Source of the DNA: Roseomonas mucosa
GTDB taxonomy: Bacteria > Pseudomonadota > Alphaproteobacteria > Acetobacterales > Acetobacteraceae
Length of the DNA: 64,000 nucleotides
Direction: 5' to 3'
NCBI GenBank assembly: GCA_945878375.1
Contig: CAMDWG010000005.1
Coordinates: 1-64,000, forward strand
The translations under genes were made by a program, and so were the position numbers. Below the pieces are notes generated by a model. The model had not been told where the DNA came from and searched no databases. It was given only the letters and a program-made list of their open reading frames with translations. Of the stretch, positions 53,658 to 64,000 are shown piece after piece. The number at the start of each line of letters is the position of its first letter. Within the stretch, counting starts at the first letter, position 1.

Positions 53658-54689
53658 ATGACCTCGCCCGACCGCCTCACGCCGCATCGCGTGGTCCGCT
53701 TCGCCTTCTGGCAGGACCCCGCCTTTGCCGAGATCCTCGGCGCGGCCGGCGTCGAACTCGCCACCATCCCCCTCGACGCGCCGGAAGCCGAGGCCTGGGC
53801 GGCGCTGGAACAGGCGGAGGTCTACCAGGTCTCCTCCGCCAAGGATGAGTTGATGCAGCGCTTCTTCGTGACGGCGGAGATGCTGGCGCGCTGCCCCCGG
53901 TTGCATTGCGTCTCCGCCACCGGGGCGGGGTTCGACACGGTGGATGTCGAGGCCTGCACGCGCGCGGGCGTGCTGGTGGTGAACCAGTCCGGCTCCAACG
54001 CCGCCTCCGTCGCGGAACATACGCTCGGCTTCATGCTCGACCTCGGCAAGCGCCTGTCGGAAAGCGACCGGCGCCTGCGGGCGGACCGCGGCTATTCGCG
54101 CGAACACCTGATGGGTGTCGAGATCGGCGGCAAGGTGCTGGGACTGGTCGGTATCGGCCATGTCGGCACGCGCGTCGCGGCACTGGCGGCAGCCTTCGGC
54201 ATGCGCGTCCTGGCCCATGATCCGCTGCTGGCGCCGGAGGAGATCGCGCGGCGTGGTGCGGAGCCGGTGAGCTTCGAGGCGCTGCTCGCGGCGTCCGACG
54301 TCGTCTCGGTGCATTGCCCGCGGGATGCGACGACGCGCGGGATGATGAATGCGGCGGCCTTCGCGCGGATGAAGCGCGGCGCGTGGTTCCTGAACACCGC
54401 GCGCGGCGGTATCCATGACGAAGCCGCGCTGCATGCCGCGCTGGTCAGCGGGCAGGTGGGCGGGGCGGGGCTCGATGTCTGGGACATCGAGCCGCCGCCG
54501 CTGGATCACCCGCTGCTGGCGCTGCCCAACGTGGTCGCGACCTTCCATACCGCCGGCGTGACGGTGGAAGCGCGCCGGGCGATGGCCGCCTGGGGGGCGG
54601 AGCAGATCGTGGGGCTGTTCCGCGGCGAGATGCCGCCGCGGCTGGTGAACCCCGAAGCCCTGCCTGCCTGGAGGCGCCGCTTCAACTGA
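53658..54689 (+). CDS. D-2-hydroxyacid dehydrogenase (NAD-dependent)
   Basis: A 343-residue enzyme. The dinucleotide-binding motif is LGLVGIGHVGTRVA (about residues 157-170). The catalytic Arg is in LNTARGGIHDE, the Glu in the DVWDIEPPPLDHPLL segment and the His in VATFHTAGVT. It reduces a 2-oxo acid to a D-hydroxy acid or the reverse; phosphoglycerate dehydrogenase is one candidate but no ACT domain is present. Its last eight bases overlap the end of ureJ on the other strand. Confidence 0.9.
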   Translation: MTSPDRLTPHRVVRFAFWQDPAFAEILGAAGVELATIPLDAPEAEAWAALEQAEVYQVSSAKDELMQRFFVTAEMLARCPRLHCVSATGAGFDTVDVEACTRAGVLVVNQSGSNAASVAEHTLGFMLDLGKRLSESDRRLRADRGYSREHLMGVEIGGKVLGLVGIGHVGTRVAALAAAFGMRVLAHDPLLAPEEIARRGAEPVSFEALLAASDVVSVHCPRDATTRGMMNAAAFARMKRGAWFLNTARGGIHDEAALHAALVSGQVGGAGLDVWDIEPPPLDHPLLALPNVVATFHTAGVTVEARRAMAAWGAEQIVGLFRGEMPPRLVNPEALPAWRRRFN

Positions 54690-55257
54690 CCAGGGCGATC
54701 CCTGCCACGAGCATCGCGGCCGACCCGCCCGCGACGCGCAGCGCCACGCGCCCCTGGCCCTGCCCTTGGGCGGCGCCAGCGGCCAGCAGCAGCCCCGCGC
54801 CGTGCAGCAGCGCGGTCGCGATCAGGAAGCCGGCCCCATAGCCGAAGGCGCCGCCCACCGCTTCCGTGCCATGGGCATGGCCATGCAGCAGCCCGAAGGC
54901 CGCGACCATCGGTAGCGCAAAGGCCGCCGGCAGCCGCCCCGCCGCGCCCACCAGCGCGCCGAGCACGACGAGGGAGGCGAGGATGCCTGCCTCCACCCCC
55001 GGCAGCCCGATGCCTGTGAGACCGAGCACACCCCCGGCCGCCATGCCGCCCAGGAAGCCCAGCGGCAGCAGCCAGGCCAGCCGCCCGCCCAGCAGCCCTG
55101 CCCAGAGGCCGATGGCCACCATCGCGACCAGGTGATCCACGCCGGTCAGCGGATGCAGGATTCCGGCGGCGAAGCCGTGCACGTGATCGCCGCCCGGATG
55201 GGCCAGCGCCGGCAGCGGCGCGAGCAGCGCGACCGCGATGGGCAGAAGCCGGCGCAT
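54682..55257 (-). CDS. ureJ: HupE/UreJ-family nickel permease
   Basis: A 191-residue membrane protein with a signal-like start ([19 protein letters not shown]), then the family motif HPGGDHVHGFAAGILHPLTGVDHLVAM with many metal-binding histidines. About six hydrophobic helices follow, and HGHAHGTEAVG is the second His motif. It probably brings Ni2+ into the cell for urease. It overlaps the ureG stop by one base (TGATG), so it is the last gene of the urease operon. Confidence 0.9.
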   Translation of the reverse strand: MRRLLPIAVALLAPLPALAHPGGDHVHGFAAGILHPLTGVDHLVAMVAIGLWAGLLGGRLAWLLPLGFLGGMAAGGVLGLTGIGLPGVEAGILASLVVLGALVGAAGRLPAAFALPMVAAFGLLHGHAHGTEAVGGAFGYGAGFLIATALLHGAGLLLAAGAAQGQGQGRVALRVAGGSAAMLVAGIALVS

Positions 55258-55883
55258 CAGGCGGCCCTCCCGCGCGAGGCAAGGCCGCCGGACTTGAGGA
55301 TGAACGCTGCGATCTCTGCCACGCCCTGATTCTCCTTGAGGTTCGTGAACATGAAGGGCCGCTGCCCGCGCATCTTGCGCGCGTCGCGGTCCATGACGCC
55401 CAGATCCGCGCCGACCAGCGGCGCGAGGTCCGTCTTGTTGATCACCAGCAGGTCGGACCGCGTGATGCCTGGTCCGCCCTTGCGCGGGATCTTGTCGCCG
55501 GCGCTGACATCGATGACGTAGATCGTGAGATCCGCGAGTTCCGGGCTGAAGGTGGCGGCAAGGTTGTCGCCGCCGCTTTCGATGAACAGGATTTCGAGTT
55601 CGGGGAAGCGCGCCGACATCTCCGCCACTGCCGCGAGGTTGATGGAGGCGTCTTCCCGGATCGCGGTGTGCGGGCAGCCGCCGGTCTCGACGCCCATGAT
55701 GCGGTCCGGCGCCAGCGCGCCGGAGCGCGTCAGGAATTCGGCGTCTTCCTTCGTGTAGATGTCGTTGGTGATCGCCGCGACCTCGTTGCCGTCGCGCATC
55801 AGCTTGCAGAGCCGGTCGACCAGCGCGGTCTTGCCGGAGCCGACGGGGCCGCCGACCCCCACCCTGAATGGTCCGTTCATCAT
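55257..55883 (-). CDS. ureG: Urease accessory GTPase UreG
   Basis: A 208-residue SIMIBI GTPase that delivers nickel to urease. The P-loop GPVGSGKT is at residues 12-19. The nickel-binding Cys-Pro-His is seen in [13 protein letters not shown], and the base-recognition INKTDLA is intact. It works with UreF, UreD and UreE. The gene overlaps both neighbours by a few bases. Confidence 0.97.
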   Translation of the reverse strand: MMNGPFRVGVGGPVGSGKTALVDRLCKLMRDGNEVAAITNDIYTKEDAEFLTRSGALAPDRIMGVETGGCPHTAIREDASINLAAVAEMSARFPELEILFIESGGDNLAATFSPELADLTIYVIDVSAGDKIPRKGGPGITRSDLLVINKTDLAPLVGADLGVMDRDARKMRGQRPFMFTNLKENQGVAEIAAFILKSGGLASRGRAA

Positions 55884-56581
55884 GAGCGGAAAAGCCTCGT
55901 GTATTGCGTCTCGTGACGCATGGAGAAGATGTCGAGCAGCGGCGCGGCGCTGCCCAGTTCGTCGGCATCCCCGACCGCCAGCGCCGCATCCGTGGCGCGC
56001 GCGATGGCGGGCAGCAGCGCGGCGGTGGCGACCTGCCCATCGGTCTGGCCGAGCGGCACGAGACGCACGCCTGCCGAGACGATGTTGGCCGCGAAGGCGG
56101 CGAGCCAGCCATGGCAGGCGGCGCGCAGCGGAATGCCGTGGAAGGCCGCCGCTGCGCCGAAGGCCACCGCATGGGTCAGCCGCCCGGGATGGCGCGCCAC
56201 ATAGGCGGCGAAGCGCGGCTCCGGCCAGGCGGCGGCGGTGACGAGGGCAAAGGCCGCGCCGGGCTGCGTCGCTTCCAGCGAAAGCTCCGCCGTGCCGCGC
56301 CAGGCGGCGGCGAGATCGGTTACCTCATCGAGCGCCGCGTCCTCTCCGCCCGCCGCGGCGCGCCACGCCAGCGCGAGCAGCCCCGCATCGACCGCGCCCG
56401 CGCCGTGCCGCAGCGCCGCTTCGATATAGGCGACGAGATCGGCGCGGCGCGTCACGGCGCCATCCTCCACCGCCATCTCCAGCCCATGGCTGTAGGAGAA
56501 GGCGCCGATCGGATAGGCGGGCGAGAGCCAGGCGAGCAGCTTCGCCTGGACCGCGTCCTCAATGCTGGTGATCGCAGCCAT
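55880..56581 (-). CDS. ureF: Urease accessory protein UreF
   Basis: The start is the ATG giving [20 protein letters not shown]; an open frame upstream is antisense-like Thr-rich sequence opposite the His tail of ureE and is not counted. The 233-residue all-helical protein has the family's [19 protein letters not shown] segment near the N-terminus and the usual C-terminal ...[12 protein letters not shown]. It activates the UreG GTPase within the UreDFG complex. It overlaps ureE by 23 bases. Confidence 0.95.
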   Translation of the reverse strand: MAAITSIEDAVQAKLLAWLSPAYPIGAFSYSHGLEMAVEDGAVTRRADLVAYIEAALRHGAGAVDAGLLALAWRAAAGGEDAALDEVTDLAAAWRGTAELSLEATQPGAAFALVTAAAWPEPRFAAYVARHPGRLTHAVAFGAAAAFHGIPLRAACHGWLAAFAANIVSAGVRLVPLGQTDGQVATAALLPAIARATDAALAVGDADELGSAAPLLDIFSMRHETQYTRLFRS

Positions 56582-57122
56582 CGTGGTGGTGATGATCGTG
56601 CCCGTCGTGATGGTGGTCGTGGTCGTGATGATGGTGCCCGTGCCCGTGCCCGTGGCCGTGCACGTGACCATGCCCGTGTTCGCCATAGGCGCCGCCTTCG
56701 GGATTGAAGGGGGCCTCGACATGGCGAACCGTGGCACCGAGGCCTTGCAGCATCGCCACGATCACATGGTCGTCGCGGATCAGGATGCGCCCATCGGCGA
56801 TCTCCGCCGGCAGATGCCGGTTGCCGAGATGCCAGGCCAGCCGCAGCAGGTGATGCGGCGTGGCGGCTGTGACCTCGACCAGCGTTTCCGCCGCGGCGCG
56901 CACGCGCACGAAGCCGCCGGTGGCCAGCGCCAGCCCGTCGCCATCCTTCAGCACCTGCGCTTCCGGCAGGTCGAGCAGGAAGGCGAGGCCACCTTCGCCG
57001 GTATAGAGCCGCCGGCGGCGGAAGCGGTCGTCGAAATCGACCGTCACGGTGTCGCGCAACTGGTCTTCCGGCCAGCTGCCGGCGGCAGCGACCGCGGTGG
57101 CGCGGGGGATCGCCTCGTCCAT
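56559..57122 (-). CDS. ureE: Urease nickel chaperone UreE with long His-rich tail
   Basis: A 187-residue protein with a peptide-binding N-terminal domain and a metal-binding C-terminal domain (HHLLRLAWHLGNRHLPAEI contains the conserved interface His). The last ~40 residues are mostly His, Gly and Asp, including HGHGHVHGHGHGHGHHHH, which can bind several Ni2+ ions. Such tails vary between species; this one is long. It hands nickel to UreG. Confidence 0.96.
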   Translation of the reverse strand: MDEAIPRATAVAAAGSWPEDQLRDTVTVDFDDRFRRRRLYTGEGGLAFLLDLPEAQVLKDGDGLALATGGFVRVRAAAETLVEVTAATPHHLLRLAWHLGNRHLPAEIADGRILIRDDHVIVAMLQGLGATVRHVEAPFNPEGGAYGEHGHGHVHGHGHGHGHHHHDHDHHHDGHDHHHHDGCDHQH

Positions 57123-57124
57123 CG

Positions 57125-58834
<1,710 letters not shown>

Positions 58835-58835
58835 G

Positions 58836-59153
58836 TCAGAGCGTCCCCTCGATCTCGCCGCGGAAGCCGTGGACGATGCGCGCGCCGACGTAAGGAATCA
58901 GCCGCACGCGCCGCGCCTGGCCCGGCTCGAACCGCACCGCCGTGCCGGCGGGGATATCCAGCCGCATGCCGCGTGCCGCCGCGCGTTCGAAGCGCAGCGC
59001 CGCGTTGGTTTCCGCGAAATGGAAGTGGCTGCCGACCTGCACGGGACGGTCGCCGGTATTGGCGACCTCCATCTCGATCACCGGGCGGCCGGCATTGATC
59101 TCGATCTCGCCATCGGCGGGGAACAGCTCACCGGGGATCATCGGCGCGCTCAT
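58836..59153 (-). CDS. ureB: Urease beta subunit
   Basis: A 105-residue subunit. It starts with [18 protein letters not shown] after a few residues and has the family's [19 protein letters not shown] and [16 protein letters not shown]. It forms the (UreABC)3 scaffold. It overlaps ureA by four bases. Confidence 0.98.
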   Translation of the reverse strand: MSAPMIPGELFPADGEIEINAGRPVIEMEVANTGDRPVQVGSHFHFAETNAALRFERAAARGMRLDIPAGTAVRFEPGQARRVRLIPYVGARIVHGFRGEIEGTL

Positions 59154-59452
59154 CGGATCGGCTCATGCACGGTGACGAGCTTCGTGCCGTCGGGGAAGGT
59201 CGCTTCCACCTGGATCTCGTGGATCATCTCCGCGATGCCCTCCATCACCTGGGCGCGGGTGATCACGGTCGCGCCGTCGCGCATCAACTCCGCCACGCTG
59301 CGCCCGTCGCGGGCGCCTTCCACGACGAAGTCGGTGATCAGCGCCACCGCTTCCGGGTGGTTGAGCTTCACGCCGCGTTCCAGCCTGCGGCGCGCCACCT
59401 GCGCGGCCATCGCCACCAGCAGCTTGTCCTTCTCGCGGGGCGTCAGGTTCAT
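59150..59452 (-). CDS. ureA: Urease gamma subunit
   Basis: A 100-residue subunit beginning [20 protein letters not shown], with [21 protein letters not shown] and the C-terminal [19 protein letters not shown]. Length and sequence are typical. It overlaps ureB by four bases and is 40 bases after ureD. Confidence 0.98.
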   Translation of the reverse strand: MNLTPREKDKLLVAMAAQVARRRLERGVKLNHPEAVALITDFVVEGARDGRSVAELMRDGATVITRAQVMEGIAEMIHEIQVEATFPDGTKLVTVHEPIR

Positions 59453-59492
59453 GCCTTACCTCCAGGCTGCGCCGAGTGTGGCGCAAGCGGCT

Positions 59493-60323
59493 TCATGTAC
59501 GCCAGAGCCTTGGCAGCCGCGCCGGATGCCCGAAGGCGGCCTCGCGCAATGCCATGATCGCGCACCCGAGCGCGGCGCGCACCGCGCTCGCTTCCCCCGT
59601 CCAGCGCGCGACCAGCAGGCCGGGTGCCACCAGGCTTGCCGCGCCATCCGCCAGGTCGCGCGCGGTGGCGCGATGCGCCGCCGCATCGGGCGCGGCCAGC
59701 AGCAGCGTGGCCAGCGCGCCGGCCCCGCCGAGCGCGAAGCGCGCCCCGATCGTGCTGGCGGGATCGTCGATCCGCACGGAATCGGCCCAGGCGAGCCGCC
59801 CCGCGCTGCGGATCCGCCAGCAATCCAGCACTGTGCCCTGGGTCAGAGTCTCGCCACGCGCGGCGCGGCCGAGGACCAGCATCTCCGCCGCCAGCAGCCG
59901 CGCGCCGGGGGCGAGCGCGATGTCGATCCGCCGTCGCAGCCGCGCGCCGTCGAACAGGATCGTCTCCTGCGGCAGCCATTCGCAGCAGGCGTCTTCGCCG
60001 ATGGTCAGGTCGGCGGCAATATGCGTCTCCGCCCCCAGGCTGCGGTAGATTTTCTCGGCCGCCGGCGTGGTCGCGGTGAAGCGCGCGTCGCGGTCCAGCT
60101 CCAGCCGCGTCGCGGCCGTGTCGCCCCCGGCCAGCCCACCCGCGACATTGACCAGCGCGCCGAGCGTCGGGTCGCCCGGATCCGTCGCGGGGAACAGCGC
60201 ACGCAGCGGCGCGGCCTGGAACAGATGCCGCAGCCGCGCGCCGGCGGGCGCCGCCCCGAGCGTCAACTCGGCACGACCATGGGCCCGCTGATGTGCGGGG
60301 GCGGGGATGGCGGCGCAGGACAT
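59493..60323 (-). CDS. ureD: Urease accessory protein UreD
   Basis: The start is the ATG giving MSCAAIPAPAHQRAHGRAEL; the frame is open further upstream but without family sequence. The 276-residue protein shows GAAPAGARLRHLFQAAPLR, ALVNVAGGLAGGDTAA and TPAAEKIYRSLG, the UreD pattern. It forms the platform on which UreF and UreG act on apo-urease. It is the first gene of the operon; a separate regulator gene was not seen. Confidence 0.93.
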   Translation of the reverse strand: MSCAAIPAPAHQRAHGRAELTLGAAPAGARLRHLFQAAPLRALFPATDPGDPTLGALVNVAGGLAGGDTAATRLELDRDARFTATTPAAEKIYRSLGAETHIAADLTIGEDACCEWLPQETILFDGARLRRRIDIALAPGARLLAAEMLVLGRAARGETLTQGTVLDCWRIRSAGRLAWADSVRIDDPASTIGARFALGGAGALATLLLAAPDAAAHRATARDLADGAASLVAPGLLVARWTGEASAVRAALGCAIMALREAAFGHPARLPRLWRT

Positions 60324-60702
60324 TCTGGGAAGCGTTGCACGCGCTTGTGCCGTTGCAAATCCCGATCCGTGTCGCACCGCTCGGAGCCTTGGGGTCCCCC
60401 TCGGCACCGGGCTGCCGCGCGGCCCTGCTTGCACGGCTTGCGACGTGCCGCCGCATGGCAGTTGAACCTCGCCGCTTAGGAAGAAGTTAGGCGAAGACCC
60501 GGCACCAAGCTACGGATCCGGAAGGGATCGGTACCGACGCGACATGCCGCGCCGGAGTCGGGCCAAAACGGCCAGCTTGAACTGCAACCCAGAACATCAA
60601 GTTAACGATAAAACGCAACCCTGAAGTGTGTCATGACGCTGGCACGCGCCCGGGCCTCTTCGCCGGGCGGGCGTCCTCTCTCGACCAAAACGGAGCAAAA
60701 AC
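60324..60702. other. Divergent ureD/desaturase intergenic region
   Basis: This is a 379-base spacer with no gene of note. Near ureD lies GCAC-GCGCTT-GTGC (about 60336-60349), an NtrC-like but one-base-short dyad, and TTGCAAAT follows. On the desaturase side the bases become AT-richer (60577-60620) with TTGAAC as a possible -35, but no clear -10. No terminator was seen. Confidence 0.4.
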
Positions 60703-61971
60703 ATGCTGGTGATGCCACCTCGGCCAGAAACCCTGACTGGCGATCTTCCCTTCTCCCGCGCGGAGGTGAATCCGCGGGAAGCGATGGCGGCGAGGCTGCC
60801 GCGAATCCTTCAACCCTTCCTCACCTGGCTGACCGCCCGGCCCGCGCCCGGCGAGGAGGCCCCCCAGCACAGCGCGATTTCCTATGTGGTGGGCGCGCTC
60901 GGCTGGATCCTGCTGGGCGTCGTGCTGACGGTCCTGCCCTTCATCCTGGCGGCGCCGCCCTTGGCGGCGTGGCTGCTGGTGCCGGTCGGGCTGACCTTCA
61001 CCTGCTGCGGGCTCGGCCTGTTCCAGGTGGTGATCTTCCACCATTGCTCGCACGGCACCGTCTTCGCCACGCGGGACGCGAATCGCCGCGCGGGACGGAT
61101 GATCTCCGCCGCCTTCCTGTTCAAGCGATTCGACGATTACCAGCGCGAACACATGCTGCACCACAGCGCCAAGAAGCTGCTGACGGAGGAGGATGAGTTC
61201 GCCGATTTCGTGCTCGGGCTCTGCGGCCTCGAAGCCGGGGTGCCGAAGCGCGAGTTGTGGCGGCGGCTGCTGGTGAACCTGGTCTCGCCGGCCTTCCATT
61301 GGAACTTCCTGTCGCGCCGGATCAAGAACAGCATGTTCACCGGCGATGCCGGCCATGACTGGATGAGCCGCTTCATCTGGGCCGCGCTGCTGGTCGCCAC
61401 CATCGCGACCGGCACCTTCTGGCTGTTCCTGCTGGCCTGGGTGCTGCCGGTGACGGTGCTGCTGCAGGTCGCGACAGTCGGGCGCATCATCGTCGAGCAT
61501 GCCTTCCCCGAGGCGCATCACGTCGCCGCGCGGGACCGCGATTTCGTGGCCCACGCCACGCTCGGCGTCTTCCCCGGCAGCGCGCCGCCGCTCGAGCGTG
61601 CGCGGACGCTGCCCGGCCTGCTGGCCTGGGGCGCCTGGTGGGCGGAGATGCTGACGGTGCACCTGTTCGTGCGCCTGTTCGTGATGGTGGGGGATGCACC
61701 CTGCCATGATTTCCACCACCGCAAGCCGGCCTCGAAGAAGTGGACCAGCTACATCCATGCGCGGCAGTCCGACCTGGATGCCGGATCGCCCGGCTACCCT
61801 GCGGGCTATTTCGAGTGCTGGGGATTGATCGCCGCCGTGGACCGCAACCTTGCGAGCCTCGCCGCCACCGCCCCCGCCACGATCGGGCGGGAGCCCAAGG
61901 CGGGCGTCGGTGCGGCGGACGCTGGCCGCGGGCCCGGCTTCGACGCGGCGCAGTTGCAGGGGGCCGACTGA
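60703..61971 (+). CDS. Membrane fatty acid desaturase family protein
   Basis: A 422-residue membrane protein with the three His boxes of the family: HHCSH (about residue 113), HMLHH (about 148) and HDFHH (about 337). It has about four hydrophobic helices (SYVVGALGWILLGVVLTVL, then IATGTFWLFLLAWVLPVTVLL). The His boxes hold a di-iron site that introduces double bonds or hydroxylates a lipid. The substrate (acyl chain, carotenoid or hopanoid) is not determinable. The ATG follows GGAGC; the C-terminal ~50 residues are Ala/Gly-rich and probably flexible. Confidence 0.85.
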   Translation: MLVMPPRPETLTGDLPFSRAEVNPREAMAARLPRILQPFLTWLTARPAPGEEAPQHSAISYVVGALGWILLGVVLTVLPFILAAPPLAAWLLVPVGLTFTCCGLGLFQVVIFHHCSHGTVFATRDANRRAGRMISAAFLFKRFDDYQREHMLHHSAKKLLTEEDEFADFVLGLCGLEAGVPKRELWRRLLVNLVSPAFHWNFLSRRIKNSMFTGDAGHDWMSRFIWAALLVATIATGTFWLFLLAWVLPVTVLLQVATVGRIIVEHAFPEAHHVAARDRDFVAHATLGVFPGSAPPLERARTLPGLLAWGAWWAEMLTVHLFVRLFVMVGDAPCHDFHHRKPASKKWTSYIHARQSDLDAGSPGYPAGYFECWGLIAAVDRNLASLAATAPATIGREPKAGVGAADAGRGPGFDAAQLQGAD

Positions 61972-62013
61972 TGCGCATGGCGACCCGCGTCGCGGCCATA
62001 TCGCACGCTATGG

Positions 62014-62042
62014 TTGACGAAAACGAGGCGATGTCGCAATAA
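62014..62042 (+). promoter_or_regulatory. Sigma70-like promoter of the FIST operon
   Basis: TTGACG (62014-62019), 17 bases, then CAATAA (62037-62042), ending about 112 bases before the FIST gene start. A good -35 and a fair -10 in an otherwise GC-rich spacer. Confidence 0.45.
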
Positions 62043-62154
62043 GTCGACGTCCCCGGTAGGATGATTTTCTGGACGGGCGAGAACCCGGTCGGCCCAGCGA
62101 CCGGGACCCGCCCCCTGCACTTCGTCCCGCGACCGGGCTGCGTGGAGAAACTGG

Positions 62155-63357
62155 ATGCGCGTCGGCTATGGCAAGAACACCGATCCGGTCGCGGCCGTGC
62201 GAGAGGCCGTGGCCGCGCTCGGTCCTGCCGCAGGGCCGCCGCAGATCGTCATGGCCTTCGCGGGCGGCAAGCTCGACCCCTTCGCGGTTCGCGCGGCGCT
62301 GGCCGACCAGCTGGGCCCGGTCCCTGTCGCGGGCGGCTCCGCTGCTGGCGCGATCACGCGGCAAGGCCTTGGCTATAGTGGCTTCGAGATCGGGCTCGTC
62401 GCCTTCGACGATCCTGAGACGGCGCCGCAGCTGATCAAGAGCGACGCGCTGGAACGCGGGGAACGCGTGGCCGGCGCGGAGCTCGGCCTACAGGTGCGCC
62501 AGACGGTGAACGATGCGTCGGTCGTGGTGATGTTCTTCGACAGCGTCGCCAGCACCATCCCCCCACGGCTGCACTATGCCAGCGCCATCGTCGCCGGCTT
62601 CAATGAGGCGATGGGCAACGCCCCGGTGACGCTGATCGGCGGCGGCATGCTGACCGACATGAACATGACCGGCGCCTGGGTCTTCGATGGCGATGGCGTG
62701 AACAAGCACGCCACCACCGCGCTGATCTTCCCCCCCTGCATCGAAGCCGAGACCGAGATCCTGCACGGCTGCCGTCCCGTCAGCACCTTCATGGAGATCA
62801 CCCGGATCGACGGCGCGACGGTCTATGAACTGGACGGAGAACCGGCGCTGCGGGTGATCGAGCGGATGCTGGGCCTGCCGATCGGCGGCGGGCGGGGCCA
62901 GGAATTGTCGCTGATCGCGACGCTGGGCCAGAAGCAGGGCGACCCCTTTGCGCCCTATGACGAACGCTCCTACGTCAATCGTCTGATCCTGACCGCCCAT
63001 CCCGATACCGGCGCGATCACCCTGTTCGAGCCCGATTTCGAGCCGGGCGCGATGGTCCAGATCATGAGCCGCGACAACAGCCTGATGCTCGAATCCGTCC
63101 GGCGCGGCGTGAAGGCGGCGAATGCCTCGATCCAGGACCGCGACGCGCTGCTGGCGCTCTATATCGATTGCGCGGGGCGCGCGAGCGTCCGCAGCGGATC
63201 CCCGATCGAGGAGGCGGAGCTGGTCGCGAAGGGCCTCGACCCGCGCGTGCCCCTGCTCGGCTTCTATTCGGGCGTTGAGGTCGCGCCCTTCGCCGGGGAT
63301 CGCAGCAAGCCGCTCGACTGGACCGGCGTGCTCACGCTGTTGCGGCACCGCCGGTGA
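62155..63357 (+). CDS. FIST-domain sensory protein
   Basis: A 400-residue soluble protein with a FIST N-domain (about residues 30-220: FAGGKLDPFAVRAALADQLG, VAGGSAAGAITRQGLGYSG, IGGGMLTDMNMTGAWVFDG) and a FIST C-domain (about 230-380: FMEITRIDGATVYELDGEPA, VQIMSRDNSLMLESVRRGVK). FIST domains are thought to bind small ligands such as amino acids and feed signal-transduction proteins. It overlaps the next gene by four bases (GTGA), so the two are almost surely partners. ATG 62155 follows GGAG. Confidence 0.9.
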   Translation: MRVGYGKNTDPVAAVREAVAALGPAAGPPQIVMAFAGGKLDPFAVRAALADQLGPVPVAGGSAAGAITRQGLGYSGFEIGLVAFDDPETAPQLIKSDALERGERVAGAELGLQVRQTVNDASVVVMFFDSVASTIPPRLHYASAIVAGFNEAMGNAPVTLIGGGMLTDMNMTGAWVFDGDGVNKHATTALIFPPCIEAETEILHGCRPVSTFMEITRIDGATVYELDGEPALRVIERMLGLPIGGGRGQELSLIATLGQKQGDPFAPYDERSYVNRLILTAHPDTGAITLFEPDFEPGAMVQIMSRDNSLMLESVRRGVKAANASIQDRDALLALYIDCAGRASVRSGSPIEEAELVAKGLDPRVPLLGFYSGVEVAPFAGDRSKPLDWTGVLTLLRHRR

Positions 63358-64000
63358 GCGAATCCCGCACCCTCGATATCGGCAAGCTCGACCGCGAGCT
63401 CGCCTATTATCGGCGGGAATGCAACGATCTCGGCGCACGCCTGCTGCGCCTGCAGGAGGAACAGAGCCAGGCCTTCCGCGAAGCGCGCCGCAGCCGCACC
63501 GTCGCCAAGCTGATCCGGGAGGCGCACCGTCTGGCCGATCACTGCGCGACGCCCGAGGAGATCGGCGCGTCGATGCTCGGCATGATCGTGGAGAACACGC
63601 TCTGCGACCGCGCCGCCTTCGTCCGGCGCGAAGCCGTCCCCGCCGGGACCGAGCTGTTCCGCGTCACCCATGCGGCCGGCTTCGGCGGCGATCCGCCCGC
63701 CGAATTCGCCTCGGTGCCCAACGCGCCGGGTTTCTTCCTGACCACCTCCCGCACCGTGATCGAATCCCCGGCCTATGAGCTGACTGGCATCCTGCGCCTG
63801 CCCTATGTGCTCTGGGCGCATGATCGCGTCTCCGGCCATGCGCTGATCCTCGGCAACCAGTCCGAGGCCAATGTCAGCCGCCCCTTCGAGGCAGGCGACC
63901 AGGAACTCGTCGAAGGTGCGCTGTCTGTCTACATCGATGTGTTGGCGCGCAAGGAGGCGGAGATGGAACTCCGCATCGCCAAGGCGACGGCCGAGGAAGC
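63354..64000 (+). CDS. Signal-transduction protein with coiled coil and GAF-like domain, probably a histidine kinase (3' end outside window)
   Basis: Start GTG 63354 overlaps the FIST stop. The 215 visible residues begin with MSESRTLDIGKLDRELAYYR, a coiled coil (about 8-55). Then comes a ~150-residue segment with the alternating pattern of a GAF domain (DHCATPEEIGASMLGMIVEN, CDRAAFVRREA, SGHALILGNQSEAN). They end in a second helix KEAEMELRIAKATAEE, the kind of linker that precedes the dimerisation helix of histidine kinases. The catalytic part must lie beyond the window, so kinase is inferred. Confidence 0.7.
   Translation, partial: MSESRTLDIGKLDRELAYYRRECNDLGARLLRLQEEQSQAFREARRSRTVAKLIREAHRLADHCATPEEIGASMLGMIVENTLCDRAAFVRREAVPAGTELFRVTHAAGFGGDPPAEFASVPNAPGFFLTTSRTVIESPAYELTGILRLPYVLWAHDRVSGHALILGNQSEANVSRPFEAGDQELVEGALSVYIDVLARKEAEMELRIAKATAEE

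Noticed and set aside
56559-56737. 52-residue Thr-rich N-terminal extension of UreF
   Set aside because: It is the out-of-frame reading of the His-rich tail of ureE; UreF homology starts at the ATG at 56581.
60324-60350. NtrC site upstream of ureD
   Set aside because: GCAC-N6-GTGC is one base short of the spacing seen in NtrC sites and there is no sigma54 promoter, so it was not called as a feature.
59449-60456. 335-codon frame overlapping ureD
   Set aside because: Same strand but another frame; lacks the UreD motifs that are present in the 59493-60323 frame.

Overview
The window is a very GC-rich bacterial chromosome segment densely packed with genes. It carries the C-terminal half of SMC, F0 ATP synthase genes with a split b/b' pair, secA, argJ, argC, glnB-glnA, rplM-rpsI, a full urease operon, a class I PHA synthase, and several tripartite-tricarboxylate (TctC/Bug) binding proteins. 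This points to an alphaproteobacterium of the Rhodospirillales/Acetobacteraceae type (Roseomonas-like). The assignment is inference from gene content and order, not from a search. No phage, integrase, transposase or CRISPR array was seen. The segment is mostly ordinary core chromosome with a few accessory islands.

Layout. 1-4.4 kb: smc end, then atpI-atpB-atpE-atpF'-atpF behind a sigma70-like promoter. 4.4-7.3 kb: GNAT acetyltransferase, an orphan family-90 glycosyltransferase, an XRE regulator with an upstream palindrome and a doubtful small gene. 7.2-14.3 kb: secA facing away from ppiC-argJ-GNAT/NUDIX fusion-cinA-like. 14.3-24.7 kb: deacylase, DsbA-like thiol protein, M48 protease, a gamma-glutamyltranspeptidase-like lipoprotein without the usual nucleophile, an aminotransferase, ispE, a TPR lipoprotein, GST and a GlcG/HbpS protein. 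24.9-27.9 kb: a small catabolic operon (enolase superfamily, TctC, Asp/Glu-racemase superfamily). 28-31.5 kb: glnB-glnA with a good sigma54 promoter, and a divergent aminotransferase. 31.5-35.6 kb: tRNA-His, an atypical SDR, the remains of a cyanate/nitrate ABC transporter joined by an internal deletion, intact cyanase, a GC-rich tandem repeat and aspartate dehydrogenase.

35.6-39.4 kb: IlvD/Edd dehydratase, M20 amidohydrolase and beta-barrel protein, with a palindromic operator candidate upstream. 39.5-42.2 kb: rplM-rpsI-argC-gamma carbonic anhydrase. 42.2-44.7 kb: two paralogous lipoproteins flanking a TctC gene. 44.8-50.2 kb: phaC, a proline-rich lipoprotein, an alaC-like aminotransferase and hom. 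50.2-53.6 kb: ECF sigma factor, anti-sigma factor, sulfite-oxidase-family enzyme and cytochrome c, behind an ECF-type promoter. 53.7-60.3 kb: a 2-hydroxyacid dehydrogenase and ureDABCEFGJ. 60.7-64 kb: a fatty acid desaturase, then a FIST protein translationally coupled to a sensor protein that runs off the window.

Nitrogen metabolism is a theme: glnB-glnA, urease, cyanase, aspartate dehydrogenase and several aminotransferases. The two most unusual structural observations are the deletion scar that removed the middle of the cyanate/nitrate transporter while leaving cyanase intact, and a two-hairpin dispersed repeat found twice, each time between convergent genes, whose stems show compensatory base changes.
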